The position numbers were made by a program, and so were the translations under genes. Shown here piece by piece: positions 37,162 to 50,405 of a DNA stretch of 64,000 nt. Below the pieces are notes generated by a model. It saw only the letters and a list, made by a program, of their open reading frames with translations. It was not told where the DNA came from and made no database searches. Numbering within the stretch: the first letter of the stretch is position 1; every line of letters starts with the position of its first letter. This DNA is from Hydractinia symbiolongicarpus (Eukaryota > Cnidaria > Hydrozoa > Anthoathecata > Hydractiniidae). Location: assembly GCF_029227915.1 (NCBI RefSeq), contig NC_079883.1:12152001-12216000 (forward strand), given 5' to 3'.

Positions 37162-37282
37162 GTCTACGACCATACCACAATGAACACACCCGTTCTCGTC
37201 TGATCACGGAAGTTAAGCATCGTCGGGCCGGGATAGTACTTGGATGGGGGACCGCCTGGGAACTCCCGGTGTCGTAGGCATT
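37162..37282 (+). rRNA. 5S rRNA, copy 48
   Basis: G8A, G18A and T119A, shared with copy 44 four units earlier. Confidence 0.94.
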
Positions 37283-37786
37283 TCATTTTCATTTGTTGCC
37301 TTTTCATTTCAATGGCGCTGTGATATATTTCTTGTTATAACAATTAAGGAACGTGGCGGTTGTTGAAAGTGTTTCCTATGACATTTTCCTACGACATTTT
37401 CAGGTGATAGTACGAGAAAAAAGAGCTTTGAAATGCATACAAACTCGATCTATTGCCGATCATCCAATAACCCTGACGGAATGGCAAATAAAATAAAATT
37501 CCGCCGCCTTCCGAGGACTTATATCGCAATCACGTTTCGTAACAGCCAAGCGAGGTTTTACCTTAGCGTTTAAGTCACCACCGACATTTGGCCGCGCAAC
37601 TATTCTAAGCTCATTCATTTTGACTTACGGAGGGGGCGAGCGCGGACGCAGGCCCCCACTACCAGAAATTGTACGGTCGAGTTACTGACGTTTGCAGTAA
37701 TCGCAGAGGTCAGTAACTCAAAGAAATTAAATAAAAAAATTTGATCACAACGTCAAAATAAATTGCACGTATTTGCCCCTACTAAT

Positions 37787-37907
37787 GTCTACGGCCATAC
37801 CACGATGAACACACCCGTTCTCGTCTGATCACGGAAGTTAAGCATCGTCGGTCCGGGATAGTACTTGGATGGGGGACCGCCTGGGAACTCCCGGTGTCGT
37901 AGGCTTT
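37787..37907 (+). rRNA. 5S rRNA, copy 49
   Basis: G66T, shared with the next copy. Confidence 0.96.
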
Positions 37908-38411
37908 TCATTTTCATTTGTTGCCTTTTCATTTCAATGGCGCTGTGATATATTTCTTGTTATAACAATTAAGGAACGTGGCGGTTGTTGAAAGTGTTTC
38001 CTATGACATTTTCCTACGACATTTCCAGGTGATAGTACGAGAAAAAAGAGCTTTCAAATGCATACAAACTCGATCTATTGCCGATCATCCAATAACCCTG
38101 ACGGAATGGCAAATAAAATAAAATTCCGCCGCCTTCCGAGGACTTATATCGCAATCACGTTTCGTAACAGCCAAGCGAGGTTTTACCTTAGCGTTTAAGT
38201 CACCACCGACATTTGGCCGCGCAACTATTCTAAGCTTATTCATTTTGACTTAAGGAGGGGGCGAGCGCGGACGCAGGCCCTCACTACCAGAAATTGTATG
38301 GTCGAGTTACTGACGTTTGCAGTAATCGCAGAGGTCAGTAACTCAAAGAAATTAAATAAAAAAATTTGATCACAACGTCAAAATAAATTGCACGTATTTG
38401 CCCCTACTAAT

Positions 38412-38532
38412 GTCTACGGCCATACCACGATGAACACACCCGTTCTCGTCTGATCACGGAAGTTAAGCATCGTCGGTCCGGGATAGTACTTGGATGGGGG
38501 ACCGCCTGGGAACTCCCGGTGTCGTAGGCTTT
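38412..38532 (+). rRNA. 5S rRNA, copy 50
   Basis: G66T. Confidence 0.96.
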
Positions 38533-39036
38533 TCATTTTCATTTGTTGCCTTTTCATTTCAATGGCGCTGTGATATATTTCTTGTTATAACAATTAAGGA
38601 ACGTGGCGGTTGTTGAAAGTGTTTCCTATGACATTTTCCTACGACATTTCCAGGTGATAGTACGAGAAAAAAGAGCTTTCAAATGCATACAAACTCGATC
38701 TATTGCCGATCATCCAATAACCCTGACGGAATGGCAAATAAAATAAAATTCCGCCGCCTTCCGAGGACTTATATCGCAATCACGTTTCGTAACAGCCAAG
38801 CGAGGTTTTACCTTAGTGTTTAAGTCACCACCGACATTTGGCCGCGCAACTATTCTAAGCTTATTCATTTTGACTTAAGGAGGGGGCGAGCGCGGACGCA
38901 GGCCCTCACTACCAGAAATTGTATGGTCGAGTTACTGACGTTTGCAGTAATCGCAGAGGTCAGTAACTCAAAGAAATTAAATAAAAAAATTTGATCACAA
39001 CGTCAAAATAAATTGCACGTATTTGCCCCTACTAAT

Positions 39037-39157
39037 GTCTACGGCCATACCACGATGAACACATCCGTTCTCGTCTGATCACGGAAGTTAAGCATCGTCG
39101 GGCCGGGATAGTACTTGGATGGGGGACCGCCTGGGAACTCCCGGTGCCGTAGGCTTT
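39037..39157 (+). rRNA. 5S rRNA, copy 51
   Basis: C28T and T111C. Confidence 0.96.
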
Positions 39158-39659
39158 TCATTTTCATTTGTTGCCTTTTCATTTCAATGGCGCTGTGATA
39201 TATTTCTTGTTATAACAATTAAGGAACGTGGCGGTTGTTGAAAGTGTTTCCTATGGCATTTTCCTACGACATTTTCAGGTGATAGTACGAGAAAAAAGAG
39301 CTTTCAAATGCATACAAACTCGATCTATTGCCGATCATCCAGTAACCCTGACGGAATGGCAAATAAAATAAAATTCCGCCGCCTTCCGAGGACTTATATC
39401 GCAATCACGTTTCGTAACAACCAAGCGAGGTTTTACCTTAGCGTTTAAGTCACCACCGACATTTGGCCGCGCAACTATTCTAAGCTCATTCATTTTGACT
39501 TAAGGAGGGGCGAGCGCGGACGCAGGCCCCACTACCAGAAATTGTACGGTCGAGTTACTGACGTTTACAGTAATCGCAGAGGTCAGTAACTCAAAGAAAT
39601 TAAATAAAAAAATTTGATCACAACGTCAAAATAAATTGCACGTATTTGCCCCTACTAAT

Positions 39660-39780
39660 GTCTACGGCCATACCACGATGAACACACCCGTTCTCGTCTG
39701 ATCACGGAAGTTAAGCATCGTCGGGCCGGGATAGTACTTGGATGGGGGACCGCCTGGGAACTCCCGGTGTCGTAGGCTTT
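39660..39780 (+). rRNA. 5S rRNA, copy 52
   Basis: Consensus. Confidence 0.97.
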
Positions 39781-40284
39781 TCATTTTCATTTGTTGCCTT
39801 TTCATTTCAATGGCGCTGTGATATATTTCTTGTTATAACAATTAAGGAACGTGGCGGTTGTTGAAAGTGTTTCCTATGACATTTTCCTACGACATTTTCA
39901 GGTGATAGTACGAGAAAAAAGAGCTTTCAAATGCATACAAACTCGATCTATTGCCGATCATCCAATAACCCTGACGGAATGGCAAATAAAATAAAATTCC
40001 GCCGCCTTCCGAGGACTTATATCGCAATCACGTTTCGTAACAGCCAAGCGAGGTTTTACCTTAGCGTTTAAGTCACCACCGACATTTGGCCGCGCAGCTA
40101 TTCTAAGCTCATTCATTGTGACTTAAGGAGGGGGCGAGCGCGGACGCAGGCCCCCACTACCAGAAATTGTACGGTCGAGTTACTGACGTTTGCAGTAATC
40201 GCAGAGGTCAGTAACTCAAAGAAATTAAATAAAAAAATTTGATCACAACGTCAAAATAAATTGCACGTATTTGCCCCAACTAAT

Positions 40285-40405
40285 GTCTACGGCCATGCCA
40301 CGATGAACACACCCGTTCTCGTCTGATCACGGAAGTTAAGCATCGTCGGGCCGGGATAGTACTTGGATGGGGGACCGCCTGGGAACTCCCGGTGTCGTAG
40401 GCTTT
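40285..40405 (+). rRNA. 5S rRNA, copy 53
   Basis: A13G. Confidence 0.96.
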
Positions 40406-40909
40406 TCATTTTCATTTGTTGCCTTTTCATTTCAATGGCGCTGTGATATATTTCTTGTTATAACAATTAAGGAACGTGGCGGTTGTTGAAAGTGTTTCCT
40501 ATGACATTTTCCTACGACATTTTCAGGTGATAGTACGAGAAAAAAAAGCTTTCAAATGCATACAAACTCGATCTATTGCCGATCATCCAATAACCCTGAC
40601 GGGATGGCAAATAAAATAAAATTCCGCCGCCTTCCGAGGACTTATATCGCAATCACGTTTCGTAACAGCCAAGCGAGGTTTTACCTTAGCGTTTAAGTCA
40701 CCACCGACATTTGGCCGCGCAACTATTCTAAGCTCATTCATTTTGACTTAAGGAGGGGGCGAGCGCGGACGCAGGCCCCCACTACCAGAAATTGTACGGT
40801 CGAGTTACTGACGTTTACAGTAATCGCAGAGGTCAGTAACTCAAAGAAATTAAATAAAAAAATTTGATCACAACGTCAAAATAAATTGCACGTATTTGCC
40901 CCTACTAAT

Positions 40910-41030
40910 GTCTACGGCCATACCACGATGAACACACCCGTTCTCGTCTGATCACGGAAGTTAAGCATCGTCGGGCCGGGATAGTACTTGGATGGGGGAC
41001 CGCCTGGGAACTCCCGGTGTCGTAGGCTTT
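40910..41030 (+). rRNA. 5S rRNA, copy 54
   Basis: Consensus. Confidence 0.97.
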
Positions 41031-41534
41031 TCATTTTCATTTGTTGCCTTTTCATTTCAATGGCGCTGTGATATATTTCTTGTTATAACAATTAAGGAAC
41101 GTGGCGGTTGTTGAAAGTGTTTCCTATGACATTTTCCTACGACATTTTCAGGTGATAGTACGAGAAAAAAGAGCTTTCAAATGCATACAAACTCGATCTA
41201 TTGCCGATCATCCAATAACCCTGACGGAATGGCAAATAAAATAAAATTCCGCCGCCTTCCGAGGACTTATATCGCAATCACGTTTCGTAACAGCCAAGCG
41301 AGGTTTTACCTTAGCGTTTAAGTCACCACCGACATTTGGCCGCGCAACTATTCTAAGCTCATTCATTTTGACTTAAGGAGGGGGCGAGCGCGGACGCAGG
41401 CCCCCACTACCAGAAATTGTACGGTCGAGTTACTGACGTTTGCAGTAATCGCAGAGGTCAGTAACTCAAAGAAATTAAATAAAAAAATTTGATCACAACG
41501 TCAAAATAAATTGCACGTATTTGCCCCAACTAAT

Positions 41535-41655
41535 GTCTACGGCCATACCACGATGAACACACCCGTTCTCGTCTGATCACGGAAGTTAAGCATCGTCGGG
41601 CCGGGATAGTACTTGGATGGGGGACCGCCTGGGAACTCCCGGTGTCGTAGGCTTT
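41535..41655 (+). rRNA. 5S rRNA, copy 55
   Basis: Consensus. Confidence 0.97.
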
Positions 41656-42159
41656 TCATTTTCATTTGTTGCCTTTTCATTTCAATGGCGCTGTGATATA
41701 TTTCTTGTTATAACAATTAAGGAACGTGGCGGTTGTTGAAAGTGTTTCCTATGACATTTTCCTACGACATTTTCAGGTGATAGTACGAGAAAAAAGAGCT
41801 TTCAAATGCATACAAACTCGATCTATTGCCGATCATCCAATAACCCTGACGGAATGGCAAATAAAATAAAATTCCGCCGCCTTCCGAGGACTTATATCGC
41901 AATCACGTTTCGTAACAGCCAAGCGATGTTTTACCTTAGCGTTTAAGTCACCACCGACATTTGGCCGCGCAACAATTCTAAGCTCATTCATTCTGACTTA
42001 AGGAGGGGGCGAGCGCGGACGCAGGCCCCCACTACCAGAAATTGTACGGTCGAGTTACTGACGTTTGCAGTAATCGCAGAGGTCAGTAACTCAAAGAAAT
42101 TAAATAAAAAAATTTGATCACAACGTCAAAATAAATTGCACGTATTTGCCCCTACTAAT

Positions 42160-42280
42160 GTCTACGGCCATACCACGATGAACACACCCGTTCTCGTCTG
42201 ATCACGGAAGTTAAGCATCGTCGGGCCGGGATAGTACTTGGATGGGGGACCGCCTGGGAACTCCCGGTGTCGTAGGCTTT
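42160..42280 (+). rRNA. 5S rRNA, copy 56
   Basis: Consensus. Confidence 0.97.
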
Positions 42281-42784
42281 TCATTTTCATTTGTTGCCTT
42301 TTCATTTCAATGGCGCTGTGATATATTTCTTGTTATAACAATTAAGGAACGTGGCGGTTGTTGAAAGTGTTTCCTATGACATTTTCCTACGACATTTTCA
42401 GGTGATAGTACGAGAAAAAAGAGCTTTCAAATGCATACAAACTCGATCTATTGCCGATCATCCAATAACCCTGACGGAATGGCAAATAAAATAAAATTCC
42501 GCCGCCTTCCGAGGACTTATATCGCAATCACGTTTCGTAACAGCCAAGCGAAGTTTTACCTTAGCGTTTAAGTCACCACCGACATTTGGCCGCGCAACTA
42601 TTCTAAGCTCATTCATTTTGACTTAAGGAGGGGGCGAGCGCGGACGCAGGCCCCCACTACCAGAAATTGTAAGGTCGAGTTACTGACGTTTGCAGTAATG
42701 GCAGAGGTCAGTAACTCAAAGAAATTAAATAAAAAAATTTGATCACAACGTGAAAATAAATTGCACGTATTTGCCCCTACTAAT

Positions 42785-42905
42785 GTCTACGGCCATACCA
42801 CGATGAACACGCCCGTTCTCGTCTGATCACGGAAGTTAAGCATCGTCGGGCCGGGATAGTACTTGGATGGGGGACCGCCTGGGAACTCCCGGTGTCGTAG
42901 GCTTT
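42785..42905 (+). rRNA. 5S rRNA, copy 57
   Basis: A27G, a marker also in copies 60 and 65. Confidence 0.96.
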
Positions 42906-43409
42906 TCATTTTCATTTGTTGCCTTTTCATTTCAATGGCGCTGTGATATATTTCTTGTTATAACAATTAAGGAACGTGGCGGTTGTTGAAAGTGTTTCCT
43001 ATGACATTTTCCTACGACATTTTCAGGTGATAGTACGAGAAAAAAGAGCTTTCAAATGCATACAAACTCGATCTATTGCCGATCATCCAATAACCCTGAC
43101 GGAATGGCAAATAAAATAAAATTCCGCCGCCTTCCGAGGACTTATATCGCAATCACGTTTCGTAACAGCCAAGCGAGGTTTTACCTTAGCGTTTAAGTCA
43201 CCACCGACATTTGGCCGCGCAACTATTCTAAGCTCATTCATTTTGACTTAAGGAGGGGGCGAGCGCGGACGCAGGCCCCCACTACCAGAAATTGTACGGT
43301 CGAGTTACTGACGTTTGCAGTAATCGCAGAGGTCAGTAACTCAAAGAAATTAAATAAAAAAATTTGATCACAACGTCATAATAAATTGCACGTATTTGCC
43401 CCAACTAAT

Positions 43410-43530
43410 GTCTACGGCCATACCACGATGAACACACCCGTTCTCGTCTGATCACGGAAGTTAAGCATCGTCGGGCCGGGATAGTACTTGGATGGGGGAC
43501 CGCCTGGGAACTCCCGGTGTCGTAGGCTTT
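43410..43530 (+). rRNA. 5S rRNA, copy 58
   Basis: Consensus; first gene of a five-unit duplicated block. Confidence 0.97.
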
Positions 43531-44034
43531 TCATTTTCATTTGTTGCCTTTTCATTTCAATGGCGCTGTGATATATTTCTTGTTATAACAATTAAGGAAC
43601 GTGGCGGTTGTTGAAAGTGTTTCCTATGACATTTTCCTACGACATTTTCAGGTGATAGTACGAGAAAAAAGAGCTTTCAAATGCATACAAACTCGATCTA
43701 TTGCCGATCATCCAATAACCCTGACGGAATGGCAAATAAAATAAAATTCCGCCGCCTTCCGAGGACTTATATCGCAATCACGTTTCGTAACAGCCAAGCG
43801 ATGTTTTACCTTAGCGTTTAAGTCACCACCGACATTTGGCCGCGCAACAATTCTAAGCTCATTCATTCTGACTTAAGGAGGGGGCGAGCGCGGACGCAGG
43901 CCCCCACTACCAGAAATTGTACGGTCGAGTTACTGACGTTTGCAGTAATCGCAGAGGTCAGTAACTCAAAGAAATTAAATAAAAAAATTTGATCACAACG
44001 TCAAAATAAATTGCACGTATTTGCCCCTACTAAT

Positions 44035-44155
44035 GTCTACGGCCATACCACGATGAACACACCCGTTCTCGTCTGATCACGGAAGTTAAGCATCGTCGGG
44101 CCGGGATAGTACTTGGATGGGGGACCGCCTGGGAACTCCCGGTGTCGTAGGCTTT
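44035..44155 (+). rRNA. 5S rRNA, copy 59
   Basis: Consensus. Confidence 0.97.
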
Positions 44156-44659
44156 TCATTTTCATTTGTTGCCTTTTCATTTCAATGGCGCTGTGATATA
44201 TTTCTTGTTATAACAATTAAGGAACGTGGCGGTTGTTGAAAGTGTTTCCTATGACATTTTCCTACGACATTTTCAGGTGATAGTACGAGAAAAAAGAGCT
44301 TTCAAATGCATACAAACTCGATCTATTGCCGATCATCCAATAACCCTGACGGAATGGCAAATAAAATAAAATTCCGCCGCCTTCCGAGGACTTATATCGC
44401 AATCACGTTTCGTAACAGCCAAGCGAAGTTTTACCTTAGCGTTTAAGTCACCACCGACATTTGGCCGCGCAACTATTCTAAGCTCATTCATTTTGACTTA
44501 AGGAGGGGGCGAGCGCGGACGCAGGCCCCCACTACCAGAAATTGTAAGGTCGAGTTACTGACGTTTGCAGTAATGGCAGAGGTCAGTAACTCAAAGAAAT
44601 TAAATAAAAAAATTTGATCACAACGTGAAAATAAATTGCACGTATTTGCCCCTACTAAT

Positions 44660-44780
44660 GTCTACGGCCATACCACGATGAACACGCCCGTTCTCGTCTG
44701 ATCACGGAAGTTAAGCATCGTCGGGCCGGGATAGTACTTGGATGGGGGACCGCCTGGGAACTCCCGGTGTCGTAGGCTTT
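44660..44780 (+). rRNA. 5S rRNA, copy 60
   Basis: A27G. Confidence 0.96.
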
Positions 44781-45284
44781 TCATTTTCATTTGTTGCCTT
44801 TTCATTTCAATGGCGCTGTGATATATTTCTTGTTATAACAATTAAGGAACGTGGCGGTTGTTGAAAGTGTTTCCTATGACATTTTCCTACGACATTTTCA
44901 GGTGATAGTACGAGAAAAAAGAGCTTTCAAATGCATACAAACTCGATCTATTGCCGATCATCCAATAACCCTGACGGAATGGCAAATAAAATAAAATTCC
45001 GCCGCCTTCCGAGGACTTATATCGCAATCACGTTTCGTAACAGCCAAGCGAGGTTTTACCTTAGCGTTTAAGTCACCACCGACATTTGGCCGCGCAACTA
45101 TTCTAAGCTCATTCATTTTGACTTAAGGAGGAGGCGAGCGCGGACGCAGGCCCCCACTACCAGAAATTGTACGGTCGAGTTACTGACGTTTGCAGTAATC
45201 GCAGAGGTCAGTAACTCAAAGAAATTAAATAAAAAAATTTGATCACAACGTCAAAATAAATTGCACGTATTTGCCCCTGCTAAT

Positions 45285-45405
45285 GTCTACGGCCATACCA
45301 CGATGAACACACCCGTTCTCGTCTGATCACGGAAGTTAAGCATCGTCGGGCCGGGATAGTACTTGGATGGGGGACCGCCTAGGAACTCCCGGTGTCGTAA
45401 GCTTT
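45285..45405 (+). rRNA. 5S rRNA, copy 61
   Basis: G97A and G116A; the latter opens the C3-G116 pair of helix I. Confidence 0.95.
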
Positions 45406-45909
45406 TCATTTTCATTTGTTGCCTTTTCATTTCAATGGCGCTGTGATATATTTCTTGTTATAACAATTAAGGAACGTGGCGGTTGTTGAAAGTGTTTCCT
45501 ATGACATTTTCCTACGACATTTTCAGGTGATAGTACGAGAAAAAAGAGCTTTCAAATGCATACAAACTCGATCTATTGCCGATCATCCAATAACCCTGAC
45601 GGAATGGCAAATAAAATAAAATTCCGCCGCCTTCCGAGGACTTATATCGCAATCACGTTTCGTAACAGCCAAGCGAAGTTTTACCTTAGCGTTTAAGTCA
45701 CCACCGACATTTGGCCGCGCAACTATTCTAAGCTCATTCATTTTGACTTAAGGAGGGGGCGAGCGCGGACGCAGGCCCCCACTACCAGAAATTGTACGGT
45801 CGAGTTACTGACGCTTGCAGTAATCGCAGAGGTCAGTAACTCAAAGAAATTAAATAAAAAAATTTGATCACAACGTCAAAATAAATTGCACGTATTTGCC
45901 CCTACTAAT

Positions 45910-46030
45910 GTCTACGGCCATACCACGATGAACACACCCGTTCTCGTCTGATCACGGAAGTTAAGCATCGTCGGGCCGGGATAGTACTTGGATGGGGGAC
46001 CGCCTGGGAACTCCCGGTGTCGTAGGCTTT
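45910..46030 (+). rRNA. 5S rRNA, copy 62
   Basis: Consensus. Confidence 0.97.
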
Positions 46031-46534
46031 TCATTTTCATTTGTTGCCTTTTCATTTCAATGGCGCTGTGATATATTTCTTGTTATAACAATTAAGGAAC
46101 GTGGCGGTTGTTGAAAGTGTTTCCTATGACATTTTCCTACGACATTTTCAGGTGATAGTACGAGAAAAAAGAGCTTTCAATTGCATACAAACTCGATCTA
46201 TTGCCGATCATCCAATAACCCTGACGGAATGGCAAATAAAATAAAATTCCGCCGCCTTCCGAAGACCTTTATCGCAATCACGTTTCGTAACAGCCAAGCG
46301 AGGTTTTACCTTAGCGTTTAAGTCACCACCGACATTTGGCCGCGCAACTATTCTAAGCTCATTCATTTTGACTTAAGGAGGGGACGAGCGCGGACGCAGG
46401 CCCCCACTACCAGAAATTGTACGTTCGAGTTACTGACGTTTGCAGTAATCGCAGAGGTCAGTAACTCAAAGAAATTAAATAAAAAAATTTGATCACAACG
46501 TCAAAATAAATTGCACGTATTTGCCCCTACTAAT

Positions 46535-46655
46535 GTCTACGGCCATACCACGATGAACACACCCGTTCTCGTCTGATCACGGAAGTTAAGCATCGTCGGG
46601 CCGGGATAGTACTTGGATGGGGGACCGCCTGGGAACTCCCGGTGTCGTAGGCTTT
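46535..46655 (+). rRNA. 5S rRNA, copy 63
   Basis: Consensus; counterpart of copy 58. Confidence 0.97.
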
Positions 46656-47159
46656 TCATTTTCATTTGTTGCCTTTTCATTTCAATGGCGCTGTGATATA
46701 TTTCATGTTATAACAATTAAGGAACGTGGCGGTTGTTGAAAGTGTTTCCTATGACATTTTCCTACGACATTTTCAGGTGATAGTACGAGAAAAAAGAGCT
46801 TTCAAATGCATACAAACTCGATCTATTGCCGATCATCCAATAACCCTGACGGAATGGCAAATAAAATAAAATTCCGCCGCCTTCCGAGGACTTATATCGC
46901 AATCACGTTTCGTAACAGCCAAGCGATGTTTTACCTTAGCGTTTAAGTCACCACCGACATTTGGCCGCGCAACAATTCTAAGCTCATTCATTCTGACTTA
47001 AGGAGGGGGCGAGCGCGGACGCAGGCCCCCACTACCAGAAATTGTACGGTCGAGTTACTGACGTTTGCAGTAATCGCAGAGGTCAGTAACTCAAAGAAAT
47101 TAAATAAAAAAATTTGATCACAACGTCAAAATAAATTGCACGTATTTGCCCCTACTAAT

Positions 47160-47280
47160 GTCTACGGCCATACCACGATGAACACACCCGTTCTCGTCTG
47201 ATCACGGAAGTTAAGCATCGTCGGGCCGGGATAGTACTTGGATGGGGGACCGCCTGGGAACTCCCGGTGTCGTAGGCTTT
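47160..47280 (+). rRNA. 5S rRNA, copy 64
   Basis: Consensus; counterpart of copy 59. Confidence 0.97.
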
Positions 47281-47784
47281 TCATTTTCATTTGTTGCCTT
47301 TTCATTTTAATGGCGCTGTGATATATTTCTTGTTATAACAATTAAGGAACGTGGCGGTTGTTGAAAGTGTTTCCTATGACATTTTCCTACGACATTTTCA
47401 GGTGATAGTACGAGAAAAAAGAGCTTTCAAATGCATACAAACTCGATCTATTGCCGATCATCCAATAACCCTGACGGAATGGCAAATAAAATAAAATTCC
47501 GCCGCCTTCCGAGGACTTATATCGCAATCACGTTTCGTAACAGCCAAGCGAAGTTTTACCTTAGCGTTTAAGTCACCACCGACATTTGGCCGCGCAACTA
47601 TTCTAAGCTCATTCATTTTGACTTAAGGAGGGGGCGAGCGCGGACGCAGGCCCCCACTACCAGAAATTGTAAGGTCGAGTTACTGACGTTTGCAGTAATG
47701 GCAGAGGTCAGTAACTCAAAGAAATTAAATAAAAAAATTTGATCACAACGTGAAAATAAATTGCACGTATTTGCCCCTACTAAT

Positions 47785-47905
47785 GTCTACGGCCATACCA
47801 CGATGAACACGCCCGTTCTCGTCTGATCACGGAAGTTAAGCATCGTCGGGCCGGGATAGTACTTGGATGGGGGACCGCCTGGGAACTCCCGGTGTCGTAG
47901 GCTTT
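47785..47905 (+). rRNA. 5S rRNA, copy 65
   Basis: A27G; counterpart of copy 60. Confidence 0.96.
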
Positions 47906-48409
47906 TCATTTTCATTTGTTGCCTTTTCATTTCAATGGCGCTGTGATATATTTCTTGTTATAACAATTAAGGAACGTGGCGGTTGTTGAAAGTGTTTCCT
48001 ATGACATTTTCCTACGACATTTTCAGGTGATAGTACGAGAAAAAAGAGCTTTCAAATGCATACAAACTCGATCTATTGCCGATCATCCAATAACCCTGAC
48101 GGAATGGCAAATAAAATAAAATTCCGCCGCCTTCCGAGGACTTATATCGCAATCACGTTTCGTAACAGCCAAGCGAGGTTTTACCTTAGCGTTTAAGTCA
48201 CCACCGACATTTGGCCGCGCAACTATTCTAAGCTCATTCATTTTGACTTAAGGAGGAGGCGAGCGCGGACGCAGGCCCCCACTACCAGAAATTGTACGGT
48301 CGAGTTACTGACGTTTGCAGTAATCGCAGAGGTCAGTAACTCAAAGAAATTAAATAAAAAAATTTGATCACAACGTCAAAATAAATTGCACGTATTTGCC
48401 CCTGCTAAT

Positions 48410-48530
48410 GTCTACGGCCATACCACGATGAACACACCCGTTCTCGTCTGATCACGGAAGTTAAGCATCGTCGGGCCGGGATAGTACTTGGATGGGGGAC
48501 CGCCTAGGAACTCCCGGTGTCGTAAGCTTT
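48410..48530 (+). rRNA. 5S rRNA, copy 66
   Basis: G97A and G116A; counterpart of copy 61. Confidence 0.95.
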
Positions 48531-49034
48531 TCATTTTCATTTGTTGCCTTTTCATTTCAATGGCGCTGTGATATATTTCTTGTTATAACAATTAAGGAAC
48601 GTGGCGGTTGTTGAAAGTGTTTCCTATGACATTTTCCTACGACATTTTCAGGTGATAGTACGAGAAAAAAGAGCTTTCAAATGCATACAAACTCGATCTA
48701 ATGCCGATCATCCAATAACCCTGACGGAATGGCAAATAAAATAAAATTCCGCCGCCTTCCGAGGACTTCTATCGCAATCACGTTTCGTAACAGCCAAGCG
48801 AGGTTTTACCTTAGCGTTTAAGTCACCACCGACATTTGGCCGCGCAACTATTCTAAGCTCATTCATTTTGACTTAAGGAGGGGGCGAGCGCGGACGCAGG
48901 CCCCCACTACCAGAAATTGTACGGTCGAGTTACTGACGCTTGCAGTAATCGCAGAGGTCAGTAACTCAAAGAAATTAAATAAAAAAATTTGATCACAACG
49001 TCAAAATAAATTGCACGTATTTGCCCCTACTAAT

Positions 49035-49155
49035 GTCTACGGCCATACCACGATGGACACACCCGTTCTCGTCTGATCACGGAAGTTAAGCATCGTCGGG
49101 CCGGGATAGTACTTGGATGGGGGACCGCCTGGGAACTCCCGGTGTCGTAGGCTTT
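49035..49155 (+). rRNA. 5S rRNA, copy 67
   Basis: A22G, private. Confidence 0.96.
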
Positions 49156-49659
49156 TCATTTTCATTTGTTGCCTTTTCATTTCAATGGCGCTGTGATATA
49201 TTTCTTGTTATAACAATTAAGGAACGTGGCGGTTGTTGAAAGTGTTTCCTATGACATTTTCCTACGACATTTTCAGGTGATAGTACGAGAAAAAAGAGCT
49301 TTCAATTGCATACAAACTCGATCTATTGTCGATCATCCAATAACCCTGACGGAATGGCAAATAAAATAAAATTCCGCCGCCTTCCGAAGACCTTTATCGC
49401 AATCACGTTTCGTAACAGCCAAGCGAGGTTTTACCTTAGCGTTTAAGTCACCACCGACATTTGGCCGCGCAACTATTCTAAGCTCATTCATTTTGACTTA
49501 AGGAGGGGACGAGCGCGGACGCAGGCCCCCACTACCAGAAATTGTACGTTCGAGTTACTGACGTTTGCAGTAATCGCAGAGGTCAGTAACTCAAAGAAAT
49601 TAAATAAAAAAATTTGATCACAACGTCAAAATAAATTGCACGTATTTGCCCCTACTAAT

Positions 49660-49780
49660 GTCTACGGCCATACCACGATGAACACACCCGTTCTCGTCCG
49701 ATCACGGAAGTTAAGCATCGTCGGGCCGGGATAGTACTTGGATGGGGGACCGCCTGGGAACTCCCGGTGTCGTAGGCTTT
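49660..49780 (+). rRNA. 5S rRNA, copy 68
   Basis: T40C, giving CGTCCGATC as in many animal 5S genes. Spacer shares CATGTTATAAC with unit 63. Confidence 0.96.
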
Positions 49781-50284
49781 TCATTTTCATTTGTTGCCTT
49801 TTCATTTCAATGGCGCTGTGATATATTTCATGTTATAACAATTAAGGAACGTGGCGGTTGTTGAAAGTGTTTCCTATGACATTTTCCTACGACATTTTCA
49901 GGTGATAGTACCAGAAAAAAGAGCTTTCAAATGCATACAAACTCGATCTATTGCCGATCATCCAATAACCCTGACGAAATGGCAAATAAAATAAAATTCC
50001 GCCGCCTTCCGAGGACTTATATCGCAATCACGTTTCGTAACAGCCAAGCGAGGTTTTACCTTAGCGTTTAAGTCACCACCGACATTTGGCCGCGCAACTA
50101 TTCCAAGCTCATTCATTTTGACTTAAGGAGGGGGCGAGCGCGGACGCAGGCCCCCACTACCAGAAATTGTACGGTCGAGTTACTGACGTTTGCAGTAATC
50201 GCAGAGGTCAGTAACTCAAAGAAACTAAATAAAAAAACTTGATAACAACGTCAAAATAAATTGCACGTATTTGCCCCTACTAAT

Positions 50285-50405
50285 GTCTACGGCCATACCA
50301 CGATGAACACACCCGTTCTCGTCTGATCACGGAAGTTAAGCATCGTCGGGCCGGGATAGTACTTGGATGGGGGACCGCCTGGGAACTCCCGGTGTCGTAG
50401 GCTTT
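50285..50405 (+). rRNA. 5S rRNA, copy 69
   Basis: Consensus. Confidence 0.97.

Larger units (their letters stand above)
43410..46534 (+). repeat. Five-unit higher-order repeat, copy A (units 58-62)
   Basis: 3125 bp. Ordered markers: AAGCGATGTTT with CATTCTGAC, then AAGCGAAGTTT with TAATGGCAG and ACGTGAAAA, A27G with GGAGGAGGCG, G97A with G116A and ACGCTTGCAG, then TCAATTGCAT with GAAGACCTTT. All recur in the same order in copy B. Confidence 0.9.
46535..49659 (+). repeat. Five-unit higher-order repeat, copy B (units 63-67)
   Basis: 3125 bp, directly adjoining copy A, with the same marker series and a few private changes (for example CATTTTAATGG in unit 64, CTAATGCCG and ACTTCTATC in unit 66). 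Confidence 0.9.
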
